Source of the DNA: Clostridium sp. CAG:1219
GTDB taxonomy: Bacteria; Bacillota; Clostridia; TANB77; CAG-465
NCBI GenBank assembly: GCA_000433335.1
Contig: HF996745.1
Location: forward strand, 29,184-42,910
Direction: 5' to 3'
Length of the DNA stretch: 13,727 bases
Both the position numbers and the translations under genes were made by a program. Below are positions 7,177-13,727 of this stretch, in pieces; position 1 is the stretch's first letter; every line of letters starts with the position of its first letter. The notes under the pieces were generated by a model. It saw only the letters and a list, made by a program, of their open reading frames with translations, was not told the origin of the DNA and ran no database searches.

Positions 7177-7208
7177 AAGGCAGAATATTTTATATTCTGC
7201 CTTCTTTT
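7177..7208 (+). terminator. Rho-independent terminator after the secreted protein gene
   Basis: AAGGCAGAATA (7177-7187) and TATTCTGCCTT (7193-7203) form a perfect 11-base-pair stem with a five-base loop, followed by CTTTT. It isolates the secreted protein gene from the following operon. Confidence 0.92.
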
Positions 7209-7253
7209 AAAAATAAATATATAAATAAAACGTAAAAATATATGTTAAATATA

Positions 7254-7282
7254 TTGTTTAATTTTTTTTGATATGATAGGAT
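7254..7282 (+). promoter_or_regulatory. Weak candidate promoter for the ABC transporter operon
   Basis: TTGTTT (7254-7259) and TAGGAT (7277-7282) are 17 bases apart just before the ribosome site of the gene at 7305. The neighbouring TATGAT at 7272-7277 is a better -10 but has no well-spaced -35 box. A promoter is expected here because a terminator lies just upstream, but the exact boxes are uncertain. Confidence 0.35.
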
Positions 7283-7304
7283 ATATTAAAGAGGAGAGGA
7301 AAAT

Positions 7305-7940
7305 ATGAAAAGGGTAAATATTGGTGTGGTTCTTATTATACTTGCTTTTGTTGGTATTATAGTATATGGGATAATAGAGGAAAAAACAAAAGAAGAAGAT
7401 AGAGTATATGGTTATGAATTTGTGAAAGAATACTTCAAATGCTATAATAAGTATTCTCTATTAAATGAAGAAGATAGAGATATACAAAAGGATGCAGATG
7501 AAAAAAGATATAATGAATATGTAAATGCCATGAAAAATGACTTATCAAAATATGTTTTAGAGCAAAGCCAAGAGAGAATTTTCAACATATATGAAGAAAG
7601 ACTTAAAAATCAAGCTCAAGGAAAATATATGATGTATAAGTATAATAAGGAAATAACTGATATTGGAAAATATAATATAAGCGGAGACTACATCTCATAT
7701 ATTTTGGAGATAAAAGTTGATGTGGACAAAGATAAAAGAAATTCTGCAGTTCTTGATAAAGAAACAAACAGGTACATAGGCTCAATAAAAAGGCAAAAGG
7801 GAATGGATCGCTCATATGAAATAGTATGTATTAAAAAGGTTGGGAAAAAAGATTATAGAGTAGTATATCACTTTATAGTAGACCCTGATACCTATTTATT
7901 CGAGATTGGAGAGGAGAATTCGCTATGGCTTGTGAAGTAG
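7305..7940 (+). CDS. Single-pass membrane-anchored protein of unknown function
   Basis: This 211-residue protein has a basic start (MKRVN), one hydrophobic helix at about 5-24 and a charged remainder (25-211), predicted outside the membrane. The first half of that region is Tyr/Lys/Glu-rich and looks helical; the second half (about 125-205) has strand-like segments such as YISYILEIKVDV and YRVVYHFIVDP. I see no lipobox Cys and no enzyme motif. I do not recognise the family. The last 16 bases overlap the start of the ABC ATPase gene, so the two are almost certainly translationally coupled. This points to an accessory or sensor component of the transporter, or an immunity-type protein. AGAGGAGAGG lies a few bases before the ATG. 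Composition matches the AT-rich neighbours, unlike the secreted protein upstream. Confidence 0.78.
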   Translation: MKRVNIGVVLIILAFVGIIVYGIIEEKTKEEDRVYGYEFVKEYFKCYNKYSLLNEEDRDIQKDADEKRYNEYVNAMKNDLSKYVLEQSQERIFNIYEERLKNQAQGKYMMYKYNKEITDIGKYNISGDYISYILEIKVDVDKDKRNSAVLDKETNRYIGSIKRQKGMDRSYEIVCIKKVGKKDYRVVYHFIVDPDTYLFEIGEENSLWLVK

Positions 7941-8824
7941 TATTAAAGATTAAAGATTTAACTAAGGTATATAATAAAAAGAGGGTTGTAGATGGACTAA
8001 CACTGAACGTTGAGGCAGGCCAGATATATGGATTTTTAGGACCAAATGGTGCTGGAAAAACCACAACAATAAAAATGATAACAGGATTAATTAAAAAAGA
8101 TGCTGGAGATATAGTAATAAATGGGATAGATGCTGTAAAAAATCATGATGTTGCTATGAACTATGTTGGAGCAATAGTAGAGGTACCAAGTTTTTACGAA
8201 TATATGTCTGGTATGGAAAATTTAAGATTATACGCCAGATTAAGAAATATAAAAAAAGAACAAATATTAAAAATCGTAAAGTTAGTTAAACTTGAAAATA
8301 AAATTAATGAGAAGGTAAAAAAATATTCATTGGGGATGAAGCAAAGGCTAGGACTTGCCGTTTCACTGTTACATAGTCCAAAACTGTTAATACTTGATGA
8401 ACCTACAAATGGGCTTGATCCTGAAGGTATTAGAGAGTTAAGAGAGTTACTAAAAAAAATAGCACATGAAGATAATGTGGCAGTGTTCGTATCTTCACAT
8501 TTACTAAGTGAAATGCAACTTATGTGCGACAAGGTAGCAATTATAAATAATGGAAAAATAGTAAAAGTGGAATCTATGGATAGCATTAAAAATGAGTCTA
8601 ATATATATGAGTTTAATGTTTCAGATATTGATATGGCACAAAAATATATAGGAAAAATTGCTAGATGTGAGAAAAAACAAAATAAATTGATTGTTTTTTA
8701 TGATGGAAAAATATCTGATATATTGAAGCTACTAATGGAGAATGGAATCGAAGTTGTAAGTTTTGAAAAAAAAGTAAATATGTTAGAAGAAAAATTTTTA
8801 AGTATGACAGGAGGGAAAATATAA
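7925..8824 (+). CDS. ABC transporter ATPase, BcrA/LanF type
   Basis: This 299-residue cytoplasmic ATPase energises the permease encoded next. It has Walker A GPNGAGKT (39-46), the signature YSLGMKQRLG (134-143), Walker B LLILDEP (154-160) with D-loop NGLD (162-165) and the switch His192. In place of the Q-loop glutamine it has Glu86 within VGAIVEVPSFYEYM, the so-called E-loop known from bacitracin (BcrA) and lantibiotic immunity (LanF) ATPases. The C-terminal 80 or so residues are the extra domain typical of that subgroup. GGAGAGGAG (7908-7916) sits 8 bases before ATG 7925. Export or protection against a membrane-active peptide is the usual role of the family; the actual substrate here cannot be read from the sequence. 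Confidence 0.9.
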   Translation: MACEVVLKIKDLTKVYNKKRVVDGLTLNVEAGQIYGFLGPNGAGKTTTIKMITGLIKKDAGDIVINGIDAVKNHDVAMNYVGAIVEVPSFYEYMSGMENLRLYARLRNIKKEQILKIVKLVKLENKINEKVKKYSLGMKQRLGLAVSLLHSPKLLILDEPTNGLDPEGIRELRELLKKIAHEDNVAVFVSSHLLSEMQLMCDKVAIINNGKIVKVESMDSIKNESNIYEFNVSDIDMAQKYIGKIARCEKKQNKLIVFYDGKISDILKLLMENGIEVVSFEKKVNMLEEKFLSMTGGKI

Positions 8825-10296
8825 TGAAATTTATTAATTTGGTTATAAATGAACTTGTAAAAATTTTAAAGAGAAAATCTACTCTTATATTTTCATGCTT
8901 TGCAATTATTTCACTTTTGGGCGCATATGGAATTGTTAAGGTAAAAAAGGAAAATGTAGAAAATTTAAATACAGAGTCTTCACTTTATTTAGCCGATTAT
9001 GAAATGTCCAATATTCAACTTCTTCAAAAAAGAGAGAAAGTTGAAACAGAATATGAAAAGAAAATCATAGATAAACGTGTAGAGATAAATAATTTCATAT
9101 TAGAAAATGGCGTAAAAAATATAATGACAGCCGAGTATAAAGAAAGTTGTGAGCAAGAATTAATAAAAATATATGAGAGGTTGTATTCCTTAGATCCTAT
9201 AAAAAATTCGGAAGAATATAAGATTCAAAAGGAAAATGAGGAAAAATTATGGAAAATTTTTTTAGAAGGAAGTTTTGAGGATTATATTTCGTTTAATAAA
9301 GAATTGTTACTACAAAAATATGAAAGAGCTGAAATAACAAAAGAAGAGTATGATTTAGAATTACAAAAGCAAGACTTATATTCACAATATGAAATAGGAA
9401 AATATTTGCCAGAAAATACTAAATGGAAAGAAGATATTATTAATGAAAATGAAGATATTAAACATGTAATAGAGGATAGATTTGATGCATCACATATGGT
9501 ATATCTTGGAGATAGGCAAATAAAACAATTGGAAGATGATATGCTTATAAGTGAATATAGATTGAAAAATAATATAGCACCATACTATACTGACATGCAA
9601 ATGAATAATAATCTAAATTCATATTGTAGATATAACTATAATAATTTTGCAAATACAATTAGCATAATTTTTATAGGAATACTTGTAATCATTTTATCTG
9701 CATCATCTATATCAGAAGAAATATCCAAAGGAACAGTAGTATTTATGAACATAACACCAGTTAAAAGGTATCAGATATTACTTGCCAAAATAGTTTCAAT
9801 AGTTATTATATTAGTAGCACTTGTTATATTAATTTCACAAATAAGTGTTTTAATTGGAAATATAGCTTTTGGAGTTAATACTAATAACTATTTATATGTA
9901 AGCGGTTCAAAAGTAGTAGTCATGAGCACACATATTTATGAGACTTTAGGATATTTGCTTAGAATACCTGAACTTATAGTTTATTTACTTATAGGGATAA
10001 CCTTGTCAACACTTACTAAGAATACAGCAATTTCAACAATTATAACATCTTTACTATTTTTAGGATATCCTATAGCATATAAGATATTGAGTAATTTTGT
10101 TATTGTAGAACCATTAAAATATTTACCATTTTCAAATTTTGATTTAGCATCAAAAATTCTTAGGGTAAATACTTATGAAAATGTATATAATAATATACCA
10201 ACGCTTTCTATTGAGTCATCTATAATAGTTTTAAGTATAACTGCAATTTTACTTATTATAACTGTATTTGATTCTTATAATAATAAAGAATTTTAA
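8824..10296 (+). CDS. ABC-2 type permease with large extracytoplasmic loop
   Basis: This 490-residue membrane protein overlaps the ATPase gene by one base (TAATG), so the two should be made together and form one transporter. Predicted helices lie at about 20-38, 275-295, 320-348, 383-396, 402-422 and 465-481. Between the first two is a loop of about 235 residues, highly charged (Glu, Lys) and mostly helical or coiled-coil in character, which would be outside the cell. The stretch EEISKGTVVFMNITPVKR (298-315), right after helix 2, resembles the coupling region common in ABC-2 permeases. Six helices with a long loop after the first resembles ABC-2 exporters of the YhgE or ABC2_membrane_4/BcrB-like kind rather than the short LanE/LanG permeases. 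The family assignment rests on topology and on the ATPase beside it. Confidence 0.85.
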   Translation: MKFINLVINELVKILKRKSTLIFSCFAIISLLGAYGIVKVKKENVENLNTESSLYLADYEMSNIQLLQKREKVETEYEKKIIDKRVEINNFILENGVKNIMTAEYKESCEQELIKIYERLYSLDPIKNSEEYKIQKENEEKLWKIFLEGSFEDYISFNKELLLQKYERAEITKEEYDLELQKQDLYSQYEIGKYLPENTKWKEDIINENEDIKHVIEDRFDASHMVYLGDRQIKQLEDDMLISEYRLKNNIAPYYTDMQMNNNLNSYCRYNYNNFANTISIIFIGILVIILSASSISEEISKGTVVFMNITPVKRYQILLAKIVSIVIILVALVILISQISVLIGNIAFGVNTNNYLYVSGSKVVVMSTHIYETLGYLLRIPELIVYLLIGITLSTLTKNTAISTIITSLLFLGYPIAYKILSNFVIVEPLKYLPFSNFDLASKILRVNTYENVYNNIPTLSIESSIIVLSITAILLIITVFDSYNNKEF

Positions 10297-10305
10297 TTTA
10301 TAAAA

Positions 10306-10335
10306 CTATCCGTGGAGCTAATACCCCACGGATAG
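10306..10335. terminator. Bidirectional terminator hairpin between convergent genes
   Basis: CTATCCGTGG (10306-10315) and CCACGGATAG (10326-10335) form a perfect 10-base-pair stem with a 10-base loop. Read on the minus strand it is followed by TTTTAT, a fair terminator for the gene at 10337-10828, whose stop codon is one base away. On the plus strand the T-rich tract comes slightly later (TTGTTTTATTTT from 10341), so it also probably ends the ABC operon. Confidence 0.82.
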
Positions 10336-10336
10336 C

Positions 10337-10828
10337 TTAAGTTGTTTTATTTTCAACAAAAGTATTTGTTGGTGCTGTAACTTTTTCTATACTTCCAACT
10401 TTTATTGAAGGTTGAGTGCCATTATAATCACATTTTGTAATAATACCAGTGACTTCAACCCATTCATTATCAAGTAATTTTTTGCTATCATCAAATTCAC
10501 ATAAAATTCCTGCTACCATATCTTCTGATCCGGATACAACATATCTTCCACATACAAAGTAATTTTCCTTAAAATCAGGCATTCTAAAAACAAATCCTTT
10601 TATTTTAACTGTTTTGTTCACATTTTCATCTATATTTTCATGAATATTTTTTAATGCATCACACCAGTTGTTTTCGGTTATTAAGAAATCATAAGCAGAA
10701 TCTTTTTTTGAATTTACACTTGCAGTTCCCATATTACTAAATTCTACTATCGTTGCTATAGCAAGACCTAAAAGGCAGCAAATAATGAGAATTTTTTTGA
10801 AATTTAATTTAAAATTAATTACGAACAT
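10337..10828 (-). CDS. Short membrane-anchored protein with YcgQ/DUF1980-like C-terminal domain
   Basis: This 163-residue protein has a basic N-terminus, one membrane helix (about 11-29) and an extracytoplasmic domain. Residues about 73-150 resemble the C-terminal domain of the YcgQ/DUF1980 (TIGR03943) family: VKIKGFVFRMPDF (74-86), NYFVCGRYVVSG (89-100), a Gly-Ile-Leu stretch, then NEWVEVTGII (121-130). The family usually shows GFVYR, RFVISCC and WVKVTG. An OB-like beta-barrel is likely. The paired Cys after RFV is missing here (VVSGSED), though single Cys remain at 93 and 110, so any metal or redox role may be altered. Full-length relatives carry more N-terminal helices and sit beside a YcgR permease, which is not seen here. 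The function of the family is poorly known. AGGTG (10838-10842, minus strand) precedes the ATG. Confidence 0.62.
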   Translation of the reverse strand: MFVINFKLNFKKILIICCLLGLAIATIVEFSNMGTASVNSKKDSAYDFLITENNWCDALKNIHENIDENVNKTVKIKGFVFRMPDFKENYFVCGRYVVSGSEDMVAGILCEFDDSKKLLDNEWVEVTGIITKCDYNGTQPSIKVGSIEKVTAPTNTFVENKTT

Positions 10829-10854
10829 AGATAATTACACCTAACCTTTAATAA

Positions 10855-10883
10855 AGTATATTAATTTAGTGAAGTATTATGAA
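10855..10883 (-). promoter_or_regulatory. Candidate promoter of the minus-strand YcgQ-like gene
   Basis: On the minus strand TTCATA (10878-10883) and TATACT (10855-10860) are 17 bases apart. This is 4/6 and 5/6 to the vegetative consensus and is placed about 26 bases before the ATG. It overlaps the region just upstream of the secA promoter, so the two genes share a divergent control region. Confidence 0.45.
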
Positions 10884-10890
10884 TAAAACA

Positions 10891-10919
10891 TTTATTTTTT
10901 TGAATTTTTGTGGTATAAT
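10891..10919 (+). promoter_or_regulatory. secA promoter with extended -10
   Basis: TGGTATAAT (10911-10919) is a perfect TATAAT with the TGN extension. The -35 position 17 bases upstream holds TTTATT (10891-10896), a weak box, which fits dependence on the extended -10. Transcription would start near 10926, leaving a very short leader with GGAGG at 10934-10938. Confidence 0.7.
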
Positions 10920-10946
10920 CACAATGTCGATTTGGAGGAAATATAT

Positions 10947-13679
10947 ATGAGTTTTTTAGAAAAAATATTTGGATCATATAGCAAAAGAGAAATAAATAAA
11001 ATATTACCCCTAGTAGATAAAATAGAGGAATATGAAGAAAATTACAAAAGTTTAACTGATGATGAAATAAAGAATAAAACTGCTGAATTTAAAGAGCGTA
11101 TAAAAAACGGTGAAACTTTGGATGATATATTACCAGAAGCATATGCCATAGTAGCTGAAGCAAGCTCAAGGGTTCTTGGAATGAGACATTTTAGAGTACA
11201 GCTAATAGGTGGAATAATATTACACCAAGGAAGAATAGCTGAAATGAAAACTGGTGAAGGAAAGACGCTTGTTGCAACACTTCCAGTTTATTTAAATGCT
11301 CTTTCTTCAAAAGGTGTGCATGTTGTAACAGTAAATGATTACCTAGCAAGTCGTGATAGTATATGGATGGGAAAACTATATAAATTTTTAGGATTAACGG
11401 TTGGACTTGTAGTTGCAGGTATGGACTCTGAGGCAAAAAGAAATGCTTATAATTGTGATATTACATACGGTACAAACAATGAATTTGGATTTGACTATCT
11501 AAGAGATAATATGGCAATGAGTAAAGAAGAAATGGTTCAACGTGAATTAAATTACGCCATAGTCGATGAAATTGATAGTATCCTTATAGATGAAGCAAGG
11601 ACACCACTTATTATATCAGGTATGGTAAATAAACAAACAGATCTTTATGCTAAAGCAAATGCTTTTGCAAAAGGACTTAAAGCAAAAGTAATTGTTGAAA
11701 ATAATGATAAAGTATTTGATGAAACGGATGAAGACTATGATTATATTGTAGACCTTAAAGCTCATACAGTTGCTCTAACTGATAGAGGCACTAAAAAGGC
11801 TGAAAAATATTTTGGTATAGAAGACTTATCTGATATGGATAACCTTGCTATCTCTCACCATATCAATCAGGCAATAAGAGCTTATGGTTTAATGCAAAAA
11901 GATAAAGATTACATTGTTCGTGATGGGGAAGTATTAATTGTTGATGAATTTACGGGACGTATAATGATTGGAAGAAGGTATAGTGATGGTCTTCATCAAG
12001 CAATAGAAGCAAAGGAAAATGTAAAAATTGCAGCTGAATCTCAAACTCTTGCAACAATAACATTCCAAAACTATTTTAGACTTTATTCAAAACTTGCCGG
12101 AATGACTGGTACTGCCAAAACTGAGGAAGAGGAATTTAAAGGAATATATAAATTAGACGTAATTGAAATTCCTACAAATAAAGAGATTAAGAGAATAGAT
12201 AAAAACGATGTAGTATATAAAAATGAAAAAGGTAAGTTTAATGCAATTGTAGAAGAAGTAAAAGAAAGTTATGAAAAAGGACAACCTGTTCTTGTAGGTA
12301 CTATTTCTATAGAAAAATCTGAAATATTAAGCTCTATGCTAAAAAAAGAAAAAATACCACATCAAGTTCTTAATGCTAAATTTCATGCTAAAGAGGCTGA
12401 AATAATAGCTCAAGCTGGTAAGTTCAAACAAGTAACAATAGCTACCAATATGGCGGGACGTGGTACTGATATTATGCTTGGCGGTAATATTGAATATACT
12501 ATAAAAGATGAACTTGCTAAAAAAGGATTTAGTAGTGAGGTTATAGAACAGGCTATTACTCCAATTCATTATGATAACGAGGAAGTTATTAAGGCTAAAG
12601 AAGAAATTAAAAAGTTAGAAGAAAAACTAAAACCTATATTTGAAGAAGAACGTAAAAAGGTAGTTGAGGTAGGTGGACTTAGAATAATAGGTAGTGAAAG
12701 ACATGAATCTCGTAGAATAGATAATCAGTTAAGAGGACGTGCTGGACGTCAAGGAGACGTTGGTGTTACAAGATTTTATATTTCACTTGAAGATGACTTA
12801 ATGAAATTATTTGGAAATGACAGATTAATGAATATGGTAGATGCTCTAGGACTTCCAGATGATATTCCACTAGAACAAAAAATGCTAACTAATGCTATTG
12901 AAACAGCTCAAAAAAGAGTAGAGGGTAGAAACTACTCTATAAGAAAAAATGTGCTTGAATATGATGATGTCATGAATACTCAAAGAAATATAATATACGG
13001 TCAAAGAAGAGAAGTTTTATATGATGATAATATTAAAGAAGTTGTATTGAAACTAGCATCAGGTAAAATAGAAGAAGTAGTAAGTAGTTTCTTTAGTGAT
13101 GCAAATAGTATTGATGATATCAATTTTGAAGATGTAAATTTAATGCTTAAAAATGAATTTTTTATTGATAATATGCTTACTAAAGATGATATAGATGTAC
13201 TAGATGATGAAAACATAATAAAAATCCTTTCTAAGAAAGTAGAAAACCTTTATGATACAAGGCATGAAGTGGCTAAAAAAGATGGTACGGAAGAGGTGCT
13301 AAGCCTTGTTGAAAGACAAGTTATATTAAAAGAAATCAATGAAAAATGGATGGATCATATAGACGCTATAGAAAATCTAAAATCAGGAATAAATTTAAGA
13401 GCATATGGACAAACAAATCCACTTGAGGCCTATAAAATAGAAAGCTTTGATATGTTTGAACAACTTGTAAATTCTATTAAAAATGATGCTACAAGAGCAG
13501 TATTTTCTTTAAAAAAGCAAAATAATGTTCAAAACGTAAAACTTGATATAAGGAATATGAAGACAAATGAAGATTCTGAAGCTGCACATACTCCAAGAAA
13601 AGTAGAAAAAAAAGTTGGTAGGAACGAACCTTGTCCTTGTGGAAGCGGAAAAAAATATAAGCAATGTTGTGGAAAGTAG
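10947..13679 (+). CDS. secA: Preprotein translocase motor ATPase SecA
   Basis: SecA is the peripheral motor that pushes unfolded preproteins through the SecYEG channel using ATP. The start is ATG 10947, 8 bases after GGAGG; an in-frame TTG at 10908 lies upstream of the ribosome site and inside the promoter, so it is not used. The 910-residue product has GMRHFRVQLIGG (78-89), Walker A MKTGEGKT (100-107), the Walker B/DEAD-like VDEIDSILIDEARTP from 206, the preprotein cross-linking region, the second helicase half with TNMAGRGTD and GLRIIGSERHESRRIDNQL, the helical scaffold region (NEKWMDHIDAIENLK) and a C-terminal SEC-C zinc motif, Cys896/898/907/908 in CPCGSGKKYKQCC, which in studied SecA proteins binds zinc and contacts SecB or ribosomes. 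Full length and intact, so this is SecA1 rather than a short SecA2. In many Firmicutes prfB follows; the window ends too soon to tell. Confidence 0.98.
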   Translation: MSFLEKIFGSYSKREINKILPLVDKIEEYEENYKSLTDDEIKNKTAEFKERIKNGETLDDILPEAYAIVAEASSRVLGMRHFRVQLIGGIILHQGRIAEMKTGEGKTLVATLPVYLNALSSKGVHVVTVNDYLASRDSIWMGKLYKFLGLTVGLVVAGMDSEAKRNAYNCDITYGTNNEFGFDYLRDNMAMSKEEMVQRELNYAIVDEIDSILIDEARTPLIISGMVNKQTDLYAKANAFAKGLKAKVIVENNDKVFDETDEDYDYIVDLKAHTVALTDRGTKKAEKYFGIEDLSDMDNLAISHHINQAIRAYGLMQKDKDYIVRDGEVLIVDEFTGRIMIGRRYSDGLHQAIEAKENVKIAAESQTLATITFQNYFRLYSKLAGMTGTAKTEEEEFKGIYKLDVIEIPTNKEIKRIDKNDVVYKNEKGKFNAIVEEVKESYEKGQPVLVGTISIEKSEILSSMLKKEKIPHQVLNAKFHAKEAEIIAQAGKFKQVTIATNMAGRGTDIMLGGNIEYTIKDELAKKGFSSEVIEQAITPIHYDNEEVIKAKEEIKKLEEKLKPIFEEERKKVVEVGGLRIIGSERHESRRIDNQLRGRAGRQGDVGVTRFYISLEDDLMKLFGNDRLMNMVDALGLPDDIPLEQKMLTNAIETAQKRVEGRNYSIRKNVLEYDDVMNTQRNIIYGQRREVLYDDNIKEVVLKLASGKIEEVVSSFFSDANSIDDINFEDVNLMLKNEFFIDNMLTKDDIDVLDDENIIKILSKKVENLYDTRHEVAKKDGTEEVLSLVERQVILKEINEKWMDHIDAIENLKSGINLRAYGQTNPLEAYKIESFDMFEQLVNSIKNDATRAVFSLKKQNNVQNVKLDIRNMKTNEDSEAAHTPRKVEKKVGRNEPCPCGSGKKYKQCCGK

Positions 13680-13727
13680 TATAAAGTAAGAAAATATTTA
13701 AAATCAAAAGCTATTAATTTAATTTGT

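Noticed and set aside
8194..8586. A 130-codon open frame on the minus strand inside the ABC ATPase gene
   Set aside because: It is the antisense shadow of a well-conserved ATPase, with no ribosome site and low-complexity Ser/Phe/Leu composition.
10908..10946. N-terminal extension of SecA from the TTG at 10908
   Set aside because: It would begin inside the extended -10 promoter box and upstream of GGAGG. The ATG at 10947 starts MSFLEKIF, the standard SecA beginning.

Overview
The window comes from a very AT-rich, low-GC Gram-positive genome. Shine-Dalgarno sites are strong (GGAGG type), the prepilin leaders are short and of clostridial style (KNG/ISLIVLVITI), and SecA is a full-length SecA1 with a zinc-binding tail. 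I read it as a member of the Clostridia or a close relative. Nothing in the window fixes a genus.

Positions 1-6511 are one co-directional type IV pilus (T4P) locus. The order is a major-pilin-like gene, a chimeric gene that joins the N-terminal zinc domain of a prepilin peptidase to a pseudopilin, a PilW-like minor pilin, a small PilX-like protein, the extension ATPase PilB, the retraction ATPase PilT and the platform protein PilC. A rho-independent terminator follows PilC. Two things are odd. The PilD-like gene lacks the aspartyl-protease half and continues directly into a prepilin with its own cleavage motif. The PilC gene is broken by a one-base frameshift near 5935. No catalytic prepilin peptidase and no pilM/pilN/pilO are present here, so the system needs partners outside the window, upstream or elsewhere.

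Positions 6512-10335 are accessory. First comes a promoter and a small secreted protein of unknown function whose base composition is clearly more GC-rich than its surroundings, with its own terminator. Then comes a three-gene operon: a single-pass membrane-anchored protein of unknown function, a BcrA/LanF-type ABC ATPase with an E in place of the Q-loop glutamine, and an ABC-2 permease with a very large loop outside the membrane. The three genes overlap or nearly overlap and probably form one efflux or self-protection unit.

Positions 10306-13727 hold a bidirectional terminator hairpin, a minus-strand gene for a short membrane-anchored protein resembling the C-terminal domain of the YcgQ/DUF1980 (TIGR03943) family, a divergent promoter region, and secA. 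SecA is the motor of general protein export. It would deliver the secreted protein, and membrane proteins of the neighbourhood use the same Sec pathway, but its position here looks like ordinary housekeeping context.

I saw no rRNA, tRNA, CRISPR array, insertion sequence or phage gene.
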